From assembly GCF_030525615.1 (NCBI RefSeq), contig NZ_JAUNEJ010000002.1, positions 124,001-188,000 of the forward strand: a stretch of 64,000 nt of DNA. The letters run 5' to 3'. The first letter of the stretch is position 1. Each line of letters starts with the position of its first letter. The notes under the pieces are model-generated. The model ran no database searches and was not told where the DNA came from. It saw nothing but the letters and a program-made list of their open reading frames with translations. Of this stretch, positions 8,825 through 17,255 are shown piece by piece. This DNA comes from Cutibacterium sp. Lineage in GTDB: Bacteria; Actinomycetota; Actinomycetes; Propionibacteriales; Propionibacteriaceae. Made by a program: the position numbers and the translations under genes.

Positions 8825-9535
8825 TCAGTCGTCGGTCTCGGGGGTCTGGTCCTGAGACTCCTCGACCTTCGGCTCCTCGGCTTCCGACTCAGCAGGGGCT
8901 CCCGGCTCAGTGGCTCCCGGCTCAGCGGGCGCGGCGTTCGGATCTGGGTCCGAAACTGCAACGCGCGCAGGACGCAACACTCGGTCACCAAGTTTGTAAC
9001 CGGGCTGCATCACCTGGCTCACGGAAGTTACGGTGACCCCTTCCATCGGAAGTTGCATGAGAGCCTCGTGGAGAGTCGGGTCGAAGGCGTCACCCACCTC
9101 ACCGAAGCTGGTCAGGCCGTGAGCATTGGTCACCTTTTCCAAATCGTCGACGACGAGCTTGAACCCGCCCTCGACCTCACCGTGCTGACGGGCCATCGCA
9201 ATCGAGTCCAAAACCGGCATGAGGTCGGTAATGACCTTATCGACACCGGCTTGACGCGACAGCGCGCGATCCCGATCGACGCGCCTCTTGTAGTTGACGT
9301 ACTCGGCCTGCAGACGCTGCAGATCTTCGGTGCGCTCAGCCAGCAAAGCCTCGAGCTGAGCCTCCCGCGACAGCTCCTCGGGAGCCTGTTCCTCGGGTGC
9401 CTGCGCCCCCTCGGCCGAGGCTTCGGCGTCAATATCGACGCCATCGACGATATCGGCGAAACGCTCGTCTACGTTTTCACCAGCCTGGTTATCGTCGGCC
9501 TGGTTCTGTTCAGGATTGACGTTCTTGTCAGTCAT
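8825..9535 (-). CDS. grpE: Nucleotide exchange factor GrpE
   Basis: 236 residues. A low-complexity acidic N-terminus (about 1-60, many Glu/Asp/Gln) leads into the long coiled coil (about 60-100, [19 protein letters not shown]) and the C-terminal beta domain with the family motif [10 protein letters not shown] and [12 protein letters not shown]. GrpE releases ADP from DnaK. The C-terminus beyond about 200 is an acidic, Pro/Ala/Glu-rich tail that is not part of the fold. Second gene of the heat-shock operon, separated from dnaK by a hairpin at 9559-9594. Confidence 0.95.
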   Translation of the reverse strand: MTDKNVNPEQNQADDNQAGENVDERFADIVDGVDIDAEASAEGAQAPEEQAPEELSREAQLEALLAERTEDLQRLQAEYVNYKRRVDRDRALSRQAGVDKVITDLMPVLDSIAMARQHGEVEGGFKLVVDDLEKVTNAHGLTSFGEVGDAFDPTLHEALMQLPMEGVTVTSVSQVMQPGYKLGDRVLRPARVAVSDPDPNAAPAEPGATEPGAPAESEAEEPKVEESQDQTPETDD

Positions 9536-9558
9536 CTTTCTTCCTCCACGTGGGTGCC

Positions 9559-9594
9559 GACCGCCGGGCCGTCATGATTGGCGACCCGGCGGTC
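9559..9594 (-). terminator. Intercistronic hairpin between dnaK and grpE
   Basis: A perfect 10-bp GC-rich stem (9559-9568 and 9585-9594) with a 16-base loop in the 92-base dnaK-grpE gap. It has no T-run, so partial termination or RNA processing that keeps DnaK in excess of GrpE/DnaJ is likelier than full termination. Confidence 0.5.
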
Positions 9595-9627
9595 CATGCG
9601 GGGTTTGAGGTCAGGCCGTGGCCCCGA

Positions 9628-11481
9628 TCACTTCTTGTCGTCTTCGTCGTCCACGATCTCGGCGTCCACGACGGTGTCGTCGCCGGACTCAGAGCTGGCC
9701 GACTCGGCACCCTCACCCTGCGGGTTCTCAGCCTGGGCCTGCTGGGCTGCAGCGTAGATCGCCTGTCCCATAGCCGACGCCTTCTGGTTCAAGTCGTCCA
9801 TGGCGGCCTTCACCTCGTCGTCGTTGTCGGTGCCCTTAAGGGTCTCCTTCAACTTAGCGATGGCCTCGGTCACCGGGGCCTTGGTGTCCTCGGGGATCTT
9901 GTCGGCGTTCTCGTCGAGCAGCTTCTCGGTGCGGAAGGCCAGCGCATCGGCCTCGTTGCGCATCTCGACAGCCTCGCGACGCTTCTTGTCAGCCTCGGCA
10001 TTGGCCTCAGCCTCCTTGACCATGCGGTCGATCTCGTCCTTGCCCAAGGCAGAACCGCCGGTAACAGTCATGGACTGCTCCTTACCGGTAGCCATGTCCT
10101 TGGCGTGGACGTGGACAATGCCATTGGCATCGATGTCAAAGGACACCTCGATCTGCGGGATACCGCGCGGGGCGGGCATGAGACCGGTCAGCTCAAAGTT
10201 GCCCAACGGTTTGTTGTCGCGGACAAACTCGCGCTCACCCTGGAAGACCTGAATCATCACCGACGGCTGGTTGTCCTCAGCGGTGGTGAACACCTCGGAA
10301 CGCTTGGTCGGAATGGTGGTGTTGCGCTCAATGATCTTGGTCATGACGCCGCCCTTGGTCTCGATACCGAGGCTCAGCGGGGTGACGTCAAGGAGCAGCA
10401 CGTCCTTGACCTCGCCCTTCAGCACACCGGCCTGCAGAGAGGCACCGAGGGCTACGACCTCATCGGGGTTAACGCCCTTGTGCGGCTCCTTGCCAGCAAG
10501 CTCCTTGACCAGCTCGGAAACGGCGGGCATACGGGTCGAGCCACCAACGAGGATGATCTCGTCGATCTGGGAGACGTTGAGGCCAGCGTCCTTCATCACC
10601 GCGTTGAACGGGGTACGGCACCGCTCAAGAAGGTCCGAGGTCAGGCGCTGGAACTCAGCGCGGGTCAGCTTCTCGTCGAGGTGAAGCGGACCAGCGGCAC
10701 CGGCGGTGATGTACGGCAGGTTGATATGAGTCTCAGAAGCCTGCGACAGCTCGATCTTGGCGCGCTCGGCTGCCTCCTGCAGACGCTGCTTGGCCATCTT
10801 GTCGGCGGACAAGTCAATGCCATTGGCGTTCTTGAACTGGGTCACCAGCCAGTCGACGATTCGCTGATCCCAGTCGTCACCACCGAGGTGGTTGTCACCG
10901 TTGGTGGCCTTCACTTCGAAGACGCCATCGGAGATGTCGAGCACGGAGACATCGAAAGTGCCGCCGCCGAGATCAAAGACCAGAACAGTCTGCTCCTTGT
11001 CAGCCTTGTCGAGTCCGTAGGCCAGCGCAGCAGCGGTCGGCTCGTTGACGATACGGTCAACGGTCAGTCCGGCGATCTCACCGGCCTCCTTGGTGGCCTG
11101 ACGCTGAGCGTCGGAGAAGTAGGCCGGGACGGTGATGACGGCGTTGGTGACCGACTCACCGAGGTATGCCTCAGCGTCCCTCTTCAGCTTCTGCAAGATG
11201 AAGGCGCTGATCTGCTGCGGCTTGTAGGTCTTGTCGTCAACGCCCATCGTCCACGACTCGCCCATATGACGCTTGACGGAACGGACGGTGCGGTCAACGT
11301 TGGTGACAGCCTGACGCTTGGCGACCTCGCCAACGAGGGTCTCCCCCGAATTGGTGAAAGCAACCACCGACGGGGTGGTACGAGCACCCTCAGCGTTCGG
11401 GATGACGGTGGGCTCGCCGCCCTCGAGGACGGCGACGCACGAGTTGGTGGTTCCGAGGTCGATACCGACTGAACGGGCCAT
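9628..11481 (-). CDS. dnaK: Chaperone protein DnaK (Hsp70)
   Basis: 617 residues. The ATPase domain begins [18 protein letters not shown], with [13 protein letters not shown] (about 170) and [11 protein letters not shown] (about 305). The substrate-binding domain starts near 365 ([17 protein letters not shown]) and the C-terminus is the acidic DDEDDKK tail. It folds nascent and stressed proteins with DnaJ and GrpE and is also co-repressor for HspR. It is first in the operon. The start at 11481 has AGGAGGAAA upstream, and the promoter region carries three HAIR operators. The long open frame on the opposite strand is only a codon-bias shadow. Confidence 0.97.
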   Translation of the reverse strand: MARSVGIDLGTTNSCVAVLEGGEPTVIPNAEGARTTPSVVAFTNSGETLVGEVAKRQAVTNVDRTVRSVKRHMGESWTMGVDDKTYKPQQISAFILQKLKRDAEAYLGESVTNAVITVPAYFSDAQRQATKEAGEIAGLTVDRIVNEPTAAALAYGLDKADKEQTVLVFDLGGGTFDVSVLDISDGVFEVKATNGDNHLGGDDWDQRIVDWLVTQFKNANGIDLSADKMAKQRLQEAAERAKIELSQASETHINLPYITAGAAGPLHLDEKLTRAEFQRLTSDLLERCRTPFNAVMKDAGLNVSQIDEIILVGGSTRMPAVSELVKELAGKEPHKGVNPDEVVALGASLQAGVLKGEVKDVLLLDVTPLSLGIETKGGVMTKIIERNTTIPTKRSEVFTTAEDNQPSVMIQVFQGEREFVRDNKPLGNFELTGLMPAPRGIPQIEVSFDIDANGIVHVHAKDMATGKEQSMTVTGGSALGKDEIDRMVKEAEANAEADKKRREAVEMRNEADALAFRTEKLLDENADKIPEDTKAPVTEAIAKLKETLKGTDNDDEVKAAMDDLNQKASAMGQAIYAAAQQAQAENPQGEGAESASSESGDDTVVDAEIVDDEDDKK

Positions 11482-11525
11482 AGTTTGTTTCCTCCTGCTG
11501 GACGAAAGTTCTGGGAAAGCATCCC

Positions 11526-11621
11526 CTTGAGCGACTTCGACTCAACCCTAACCCCTGAGTCGCCGTCACTCAAGTTGATGTTGACTCATTTTTCAATGAG
11601 ATTGAGTTCACCACACTCAAC
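11526..11621 (-). promoter_or_regulatory. dnaK promoter with three HAIR operators (HspR sites)
   Basis: Three copies of the HspR inverted repeat CTTGAGT-N7-ACTCAAG are present: 11526-11546, 11554-11574 and 11601-11621, each with one or two changes from consensus and the exact 7-base spacer. On the minus strand a -35-like TTGAGT (11568-11573) and a -10-like TAGGGT (11545-11550) lie 17 bases apart. The -35 is inside the second HAIR and the -10 touches the first, so bound HspR would cover the promoter. Operator identity is strong; the promoter boxes are by inspection. Confidence 0.85.
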
Positions 11622-11706
11622 CCGCCTAGGCACCGCTGTATTCCCGGCCCACCGAAAACCGGCCATCACCGCAGACAACGGCTCAGCAAAAACTCACTGA
11701 GAGCGT

Positions 11707-11735
11707 AAAAATGCCGGACGGCAGACCGTCCGGCA
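11707..11735 (-). terminator. Rho-independent terminator of the pit operon
   Basis: On the minus strand a perfect 10-bp stem (11726-11735 and 11712-11721) with a 4-base loop is followed at once by TTTTTA. It lies 25 bases past the stop of the small membrane protein gene. Confidence 0.85.
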
Positions 11736-11759
11736 CTCTCGGCAACGCACGCTGGGGAA

Positions 11760-11993
11760 TCAATGGAAGTAGGGAACAATCAAATAGAGGCCGTACAAGA
11801 CGACGAGCCCTGCGACACCGATGGCCGTCCAACCCAGAGCCACAAGTCCAGCAGCCCCATCGATTCCCGCTTCAGTGCGTGCATGAGCTCGGTCAAGCAT
11901 CAGCGCACCACCGGCGGCAATGCTGACGATGATAACGGTGGCCGCAACCGTGACGACGGCCACCAATCCAAGCGAAGCCCAATCAATACTCAT
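11760..11993 (-). CDS. Small two-helix membrane protein encoded with Pit
   Basis: 77 residues with hydrophobic segments at about 8-30 and 47-70 joined by a short charged loop (LDRAHARTEAGIDG). It overlaps the pit stop by four bases (ATGA), so it is translationally coupled, and a terminator follows. Small membrane proteins of unknown function often sit behind pit genes in actinobacteria; an accessory subunit is a reasonable inference but not demonstrated. The coupling supports it being real. Confidence 0.75.
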   Translation of the reverse strand: MSIDWASLGLVAVVTVAATVIIVSIAAGGALMLDRAHARTEAGIDGAAGLVALGWTAIGVAGLVVLYGLYLIVPYFH

Positions 11994-13135
11994 GCTGCAG
12001 TCCCTCCGGCAATGGCCGAGCCCTTCCGGACGCCGACCTGGGTGGAGTCATTAACGTTGTTGTGGTCAACCTTGTGGTGGTTGGCCTGACGGATGATGAG
12101 GGCAGCCATCACGGCCAGCAGGACGAGGTCGATAATGACGCCCCAGGTGCCGATCCCAGCGATGGCCGAGGTGATGGCACCGACGATGGCGGCAGCCGGC
12201 AGGGTGACTACCCAGGCAATGACCATCTTTCCGGCAGTTGCCCAACGCACCTCGGTGTGGCGCCCAAGCCCCGAACCGAGGATCGAACCAGAGCAGACGT
12301 GGGTGGTTGACAGCGCGAAGCCCAGGTGAGAAGAAGCCAGAATGGCGACCGTCGACGCCGTCTCAGCAGCAAATCCCTGCGGAGACTCGATGTCACACAG
12401 GCCTTTGCCCATGGTGCGCATAATGCGCCAACCCCCGGAGTAAGTGCCGAGACCGATGGCGCAGCCAGCCGCCAAGATCACCCACCACGCCGGTCCGGCA
12501 CCCGACGTCTGATATCCGGCAGCGACGAGAACCAGAGTGATGACACCCATTGTTTTCTGACCGTCAGAGGTCCCGTGAGCCAAAGCGACCATCGAGGCCG
12601 AGACTCGCTGGCCATTCAGGAACATCCGCGACGAATGGTGCGCGGTGTGATCGGTAATGCGGTACGCCAGCCACGTCGCCAGCAGAGCAGCAATTCCAGC
12701 AACAAACGGGGCGACCAGGGCAGGCAGGATGATCTTGCTTATAATCTTGTCGGCGTGGATACCGCTCATGCCGGCCTCGACTAGGACAGCGCCGATGAGG
12801 CCCCCGAACAGAGCATGGGACGAGCTGGACGGTAGACCGAACAGCCAGGTTGCAAGGTTCCAGATGATTGCGCCAATGAGACCAGCGAAAACCATCGGCA
12901 CCGTAACGAGTTGGTCATTGACAATGCCACCGGAGATCGTCTTGGCAACCTCGGTCGACAAGCAGGCACCGATAACGTTGAGAACGGCCGCAATGATGAC
13001 GGCCACCTTAGGCTTGAGTGCTCCGGTTGCCACTGACGTCGCCATCGCGTTGGACGAGTCGTGGAAGCCGTTGGTGAAGTCGAATGCCAACGCCGTCACG
13101 ACGACGATGACCACGATTAACAGGGTCGAACTCAT
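11990..13135 (-). CDS. pit: Low-affinity inorganic phosphate transporter, PiT family
   Basis: 381 residues with about ten hydrophobic segments. The PiT signature is duplicated: FTNGFHDSSNAMATSVATGAL near residue 20, and GTSDGQKTMGVITLVL near 180 in the second half. These transporters carry metal-phosphate complexes with protons. The ATG at 13135 has AAGGATC upstream. It is divergent from deoC across a 503-base gap. No linked PhoU-like gene is visible; the only partner is the overlapping 77-residue membrane protein. Confidence 0.93.
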   Translation of the reverse strand: MSSTLLIVVIVVVTALAFDFTNGFHDSSNAMATSVATGALKPKVAVIIAAVLNVIGACLSTEVAKTISGGIVNDQLVTVPMVFAGLIGAIIWNLATWLFGLPSSSSHALFGGLIGAVLVEAGMSGIHADKIISKIILPALVAPFVAGIAALLATWLAYRITDHTAHHSSRMFLNGQRVSASMVALAHGTSDGQKTMGVITLVLVAAGYQTSGAGPAWWVILAAGCAIGLGTYSGGWRIMRTMGKGLCDIESPQGFAAETASTVAILASSHLGFALSTTHVCSGSILGSGLGRHTEVRWATAGKMVIAWVVTLPAAAIVGAITSAIAGIGTWGVIIDLVLLAVMAALIIRQANHHKVDHNNVNDSTQVGVRKGSAIAGGTAA

Positions 13136-13351
13136 GCAAGATCCTTTGTGCGGGCCGTAACGCCCCCGGACGGCGAGCTGGGAACCCCACTCCTTATCGA
13201 AGCAGGGCGGACGTTCCGGCCAGAACCCGGGAGCAGTTCCGACCGACTGACACGTTACGCCCAGTCAGCACCCGTCCGTGTGGCGAGTTCCCCACGAAGT
13301 AACGACAAGGTGAACAATCTCACCGCCGAAGCACCCCTTGGAGACATAGTG

Positions 13352-13379
13352 TTGACATGTTGTACATCGGTTCTACTAG
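13352..13379 (+). promoter_or_regulatory. Candidate promoter upstream of deoC
   Basis: A consensus -35 TTGACA (13352-13357) and a -10-like TACTAG (13374-13379), 16 bases apart, lie 260 bases before deoC. The rest of the 13136-13638 gap has no supportable gene. Two GTTCAC copies 17 bases apart at 13442 and 13459 were considered as a Pho box, but the spacing is wrong for one. Confidence 0.4.
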
Positions 13380-13638
13380 GGGATACTCCTACAGCAGCGG
13401 GAGAAGTGCGAAACGACATTGCCCACTCCTGTTAATAAAGAGTTCACCCCCAGTACGCGTTCACATTGCGCGCTCGGGAAGGAGATTGGCCCGAAGATGG
13501 CCGAATGTCAGCAGTGCCGTCATACCCGATCCGGGATGTGGCTGGGTCCCCATCAGTGCGCCTGGGGCTACTGGGTGTGAAAACTCTCGGGCACAGCCCG
13601 GGTAGGGTGGACACGCTTGTCCAAGAAAAGGAGTTGGC

Positions 13639-14313
13639 ATGCCCTCAACCCCACTGTCTGCTGCCACGCTGGCCGGTATGATCGATCACACTTTGTTGAC
13701 CCCGGAGGCCACCCACGATGACGTCGCCAAGCTGGTCGCCGACGCCAAGAGATACGGAACCTGGTCGGTGTGCGTGTCACCGTCAATGCTCCCGCTAAAC
13801 GTCGACATGGGTGACGTCAAGCTCACCGTGGTATGCGGGTTCCCCTCTGGCAAACACACCAGCGCAGTGAAGGCGGCTGAGGCCCGTGACGCGATCGCCG
13901 CCGGGGCCGACGAGGTTGACATGGTCATCAACCTTGGCATGGTCAAGGAAGGACGCTGGCAGGATGTCACCGCCGACATTGCTGCCGTCAAGCAGGCTGT
14001 GCCGGACCCAAAGATCCTCAAGGTCATCATCGAATCAGCCGTACTCACCGACGACGAGATCGTTCGTGCGTGCAAGGCCGCTGAAGAAGCTGGCGCGGAT
14101 TTCGTCAAGACGTCCACAGGGTTCCACCCGAAAGGTGGGGCGAGCGTCGAGGCCGTCAAGCTCATGGCTGACACAGTTGGGGGTCGCCTGGGGGTCAAGG
14201 CCTCCGGTGGTATTCGTGATTACGACACCGCATGTGCCATGGTCGAAGCCGGTGCGACTCGTCTCGGCGTCTCATCAACCGCCAAGATCCTTGCCGGCGC
14301 TCCCAAGGAATGA
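13639..14313 (+). CDS. deoC: Deoxyribose-phosphate aldolase
   Basis: 224 residues, normal for the short DeoC form. It cleaves 2-deoxy-D-ribose 5-phosphate to acetaldehyde and glyceraldehyde 3-phosphate in deoxynucleoside catabolism. The Schiff-base lysine is in DFVKTSTGF (about residue 155) and the second catalytic lysine in VKASGGIRD (about 185). The N-terminal IDHTLL and [11 protein letters not shown] are family hallmarks. The start at 13639 is fixed by AAAGGAG seven bases upstream. No other deo gene is adjacent. Confidence 0.96.
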   Translation: MPSTPLSAATLAGMIDHTLLTPEATHDDVAKLVADAKRYGTWSVCVSPSMLPLNVDMGDVKLTVVCGFPSGKHTSAVKAAEARDAIAAGADEVDMVINLGMVKEGRWQDVTADIAAVKQAVPDPKILKVIIESAVLTDDEIVRACKAAEEAGADFVKTSTGFHPKGGASVEAVKLMADTVGGRLGVKASGGIRDYDTACAMVEAGATRLGVSSTAKILAGAPKE

Positions 14314-14657
14314 AGCTCCGCGCGACCCGTGTGGCCGTTAAGGTCTTCGTCCGGTGCCGGGTTCAACAATGGCTGCATGGCCATCGTGGCCGTGCACGTG
14401 GTTTGTTCTGTAACTCTTCATACTGGCGCTGACCTGCCGACACCCCAGCACCGCAACCGTCTAAAGCGGCTCATCGCAAACGAGGGTGTAGCGGGGTGAT
14501 GGTGTGGCGATTGATTCTTGTTAAACATTAAGCGTTCCTTTCGTCAGGCCAATTTGTTTCAGCGGGTTCGCGACATGGGAATCTGGGTCGGGTTATCTCT
14601 TAAGAGACGCTAAACCATATCGAGTTACAATACAAATGTATTGCTTAAATACGAGGC

Positions 14658-14679
14658 GTTGCGGTTTTTGAGGTTGTTA
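14658..14679 (+). repeat. Dispersed repeat, copy A
   Basis: 19 of 22 bases match the 22-base unit at 42337-42358, and the similarity runs on into a GC-rich block (CGCTGCCGGGGCGACGA) also found after copies C and D. Confidence 0.65.
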
Positions 14680-14770
14680 ACGCTGCCGGGGCGACGAGGG
14701 ACAGGCCCCGTCAGGATATGAAGTGCAAACTAATTGCCCGAGTAAGGAGTCTGCCGGCGAGTACCCACAA

Positions 14771-14793
14771 CAACACACCCTATGAACCGCAAC
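14771..14793 (-). repeat. Dispersed repeat, copy B (inverted relative to A)
   Basis: The minus strand reads AGCTGTTGCGGTTCAT, identical over 16 bases to copies C and D, then diverges. It faces copy A. Confidence 0.6.
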
Positions 14794-14879
14794 AGCTAAT
14801 GGGACGGGTGAAGCAAATACTCGGAAAACAAGTGGCGCACCTGGACCTCGCCTCGTGCGCCCGTACCGCCGACCGCCGC

Positions 14880-15602
14880 TCAGACCGTCTGAGGTTCCAC
14901 CCCCACCGGGGCGGCAGCCTGCGCAGCAGCTTCCCGGCGCTTCCAGTTCAGCAACCAGGACACCTCGTTACACAGCAGCTGGCGTCGAGACGCCGAATCG
15001 TACGACCGCGCCGAATGACCCAGCCCGTCGTATACGACGTTGTTGCCCATCACCCAGCACATCGCGTGGAATTCTTCACCGGTCTCGTGGAAGAGCAACG
15101 GAGTCGCAAGCGGATTGATCTTCAAATTGGAGTACCGCTCGTCATAAACGACCACCTGCTCAATGCCGCGCAAAATCGGGTGATCGGCAGCGTCGGGTAC
15201 CGGTTCGAAGACTCCGTACGAACGCTCCGGATGTCCGCTGACCCCCAACACCCATTGGCCACCGAGAATGGACGGCCACAGGTCCCAATCACAGAAGGTG
15301 TTGCAGGCGGTATGCAGACCGAGAATCGGCTTACCAGCCTCATGGTGTTCCCGGATCTTGTTGTGGGCACGCGACCACTCGGGGACGTAGTCCCATTCCT
15401 CCTCCGGGTCTCCCCCGCCAGTATTGACGATGAGCAGATCCGTGTCCGCGAGGTGGTCCAAAGCTTCCGGCTCAGAACACCTCACCTCCACCTGGTGACC
15501 GCGCTCGGTCAAGATCTGGGAGACAGCCTCGGAGGTGGCGTCAAAGTCGTGGATGTCGTCGGCGTAACGCCCAGATCCCGACAAAACGAGAATGTGCCCC
15601 AT
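14880..15602 (-). CDS. ThuA-like domain protein
   Basis: 240 residues. The ThuA fold, a glutamine amidotransferase-like flavodoxin-type sandwich, is indicated by ILVLSGSGRYADDIHDF at the start, DLLIVNTGGGDPEEEW (about 55-70), PILGLHTACNTFCDW (about 92-106) and GGQWVLGVSGHPER. ThuA family members accompany sugar utilisation and some have been linked to ketosugar metabolism; no defined reaction can be given here. The C-terminal 20 residues (AAAQAAAPVGVEPQTV) are an extra tail. The start at 15602 is supported by AGGAAGG. Isolated gene. Confidence 0.8.
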   Translation of the reverse strand: MGHILVLSGSGRYADDIHDFDATSEAVSQILTERGHQVEVRCSEPEALDHLADTDLLIVNTGGGDPEEEWDYVPEWSRAHNKIREHHEAGKPILGLHTACNTFCDWDLWPSILGGQWVLGVSGHPERSYGVFEPVPDAADHPILRGIEQVVVYDERYSNLKINPLATPLLFHETGEEFHAMCWVMGNNVVYDGLGHSARSYDSASRRQLLCNEVSWLLNWKRREAAAQAAAPVGVEPQTV

Positions 15603-15736
15603 GGGATTTCCTTCCTGATCCTGGGTGGATCTAAAAGGTCACACTAGGACACTAACCCCACTAAGGACGAATTATCTCCGGCGTCGTTCCCCGTCGTCGC
15701 CACGATTCCTTCGTACAGCCCCCGTACCCTGACCTG

Positions 15737-17041
15737 TCAGCCTTGGTAAGCCTCGATGGTGATGACGACACCGTCGCCCAGATCAACAGCGTCACCAATG
15801 GCCAACTCGATCGTCTGACCGCTTTCCAGCCGCAGCGGATCCTGACCGACACGGCGAACGACGGTGCCGTTCGTGGAATGCATATCCGTCACTTCAATCC
15901 CCCACTGCCCAACAGCGAACTTGACGTGAGTACGGCTGATGTCCTGTCTCGGGGAGGGCACGCGCATGATGTCCTCACCGTTCTCGGCCCTCGGGGCACG
16001 TCCGACCAAAACCACATCCTTGAGATACGTGACCTCTCCGGTGGTCGAGACCAGGGTTGCCGCAACATTTGACGGAGGGAACGGCCCATCGCTCACCGAG
16101 GCAGAGGCGAATCCCTCGTCCTCGCTCTCGTCGGCACTGTATTGAAACTGGCTGGGCTGCTGAGGCGATGTTCCCGGGGCAAGAGCGGAAACGACGTCCC
16201 CTGGCTCAGGCTGTACTCCAACCGGCTGGGTACCGGTATAAAACTGGCCATCAAAAGCCCCGGCGTCACCTAGGCCGTCGTTTTGAGCGCGAACGGGCTC
16301 AGTCTCCTCACCCGCGACCGCAGTCTCAACGGACTCTGGCTCGGCAGCTTGCACGGCCACCGGGCTCACCGGCTGTTCAGGGGCGGCCTCGGCAGAATCA
16401 ATAGCAGCGCTATCAGGGGCCGGAACCTCAACGAAACCGGGAGCGTCCCACTCATCAGCTGGATGTGTCAGCTCGCCAGCTTCCTCCTCGGCCTGCTGCT
16501 CCTGGGGAACCCACGGTTTGAGGGCGTCGTCGGAACTCGCCACCACTCGCGGACGATGAATCCCACCGCCAACGACAAAAGGCTGAACCTGGCCAGTCGC
16601 GTCGATGATGACCTTGCTCGCCTGGGCTACACCCAACAGCAGCGGCATGGCCAGCCTCTGCTCGACCTCTTCCATCTCGACGACGACGGTCGATGGGTTG
16701 AGCTTTTTCTCGCTCCACGTCAGCAGGCCGTCCCCATGATTGACAACCTCACCGGTGGAGGCGTCTTTGACGACGACCTGGCCACGGGCCATGGAGTACA
16801 TCTCACCATCGACCCAGAAAAACACTCCCAGGCTCGGCATCTTTGCCAGTCCGATCATCGTCAACGTCGAGACGAGCGCCTGCGGATCATCGGCCTCGGC
16901 CACCTGCTGCCAGATCGACGCCACCAATCCGGAATGACGCGGGGCGGCCGGCTGCATGACGACAAGGCTGCTCGGCCCAGCCAGCACCACCCAGGAACCA
17001 GGGGTGTAGGTGGCGCGCCAGGCGCCGAAAGTCTGGGACAT
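15737..17041 (-). CDS. FHA-domain protein of unknown role
   Basis: 434 residues. The C-terminus (about 350-434) is a complete forkhead-associated domain with LVGRAPRAENGED, the phosphothreonine-contacting SRTHVKF and HSTNGT. FHA domains bind phosphothreonine and are common in Ser/Thr kinase circuits and type VII secretion. The N-terminal 190 residues form a globular domain with no recognised motif, followed by a Glu/Ala/Pro-rich linker (about 190-330). The start ATG at 17041 is chosen for the GGAGGATT before it; the frame is open upstream. No kinase or phosphatase gene is adjacent. Confidence 0.75.
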   Translation of the reverse strand: MSQTFGAWRATYTPGSWVVLAGPSSLVVMQPAAPRHSGLVASIWQQVAEADDPQALVSTLTMIGLAKMPSLGVFFWVDGEMYSMARGQVVVKDASTGEVVNHGDGLLTWSEKKLNPSTVVVEMEEVEQRLAMPLLLGVAQASKVIIDATGQVQPFVVGGGIHRPRVVASSDDALKPWVPQEQQAEEEAGELTHPADEWDAPGFVEVPAPDSAAIDSAEAAPEQPVSPVAVQAAEPESVETAVAGEETEPVRAQNDGLGDAGAFDGQFYTGTQPVGVQPEPGDVVSALAPGTSPQQPSQFQYSADESEDEGFASASVSDGPFPPSNVAATLVSTTGEVTYLKDVVLVGRAPRAENGEDIMRVPSPRQDISRTHVKFAVGQWGIEVTDMHSTNGTVVRRVGQDPLRLESGQTIELAIGDAVDLGDGVVITIEAYQG

Positions 17042-17191
17042 TAATCCTCCAGAAGTCGGGGGCACGGTCGTAACTATTATTCCGCGCATATGGCTACGCC
17101 GTCGACATACCCCCTACCGGACTCGGATTCTCGGGTGCTGCGCCGGCCTGTTGTATTCCACACACGCTTTCGGGTGCTCCACGAACGCAAT

Positions 17192-17219
17192 CGGCCCCTC
17201 CACCGCTATGGAGGGGCCG
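17192..17219. terminator. Hairpin after ppdK
   Basis: A perfect 11-bp stem (17192-17202 and 17209-17219), six-base loop, lies 37 bases past the ppdK stop and before the FHA gene, which runs the same way. No T-run. Confidence 0.65.
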
Positions 17220-17255
17220 AAAGCTCACGTCAGCAAGACGGTGAATCCTTTAACC

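Larger units (their letters stand above)
14314..14879. other. Geneless AT-rich stretch between deoC and thuA-like gene
   Basis: No coding region is supportable. From about 14515 to 14655 the base composition drops (TTGTTAAACATTAAG; TTACAATACAAATG), unlike the flanks. It ends in two copies of the dispersed repeat in opposite orientation (14658-14679 and about 14771-14793), so about 135 bp lie between inverted copies. Confidence 0.6.

Noticed and set aside
9550..11472. 640-codon open frame on the strand opposite dnaK
   Set aside because: dnaK on the minus strand is certain. The antisense frame is a product of strongly biased codons at high GC and has no recognisable protein features.
13442..13470. 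Two GTTCAC repeats considered as a Pho box for pit
   Set aside because: Spacing is 17 bases rather than 11 and they lie 300 bases from the pit start; coincidence is likely.
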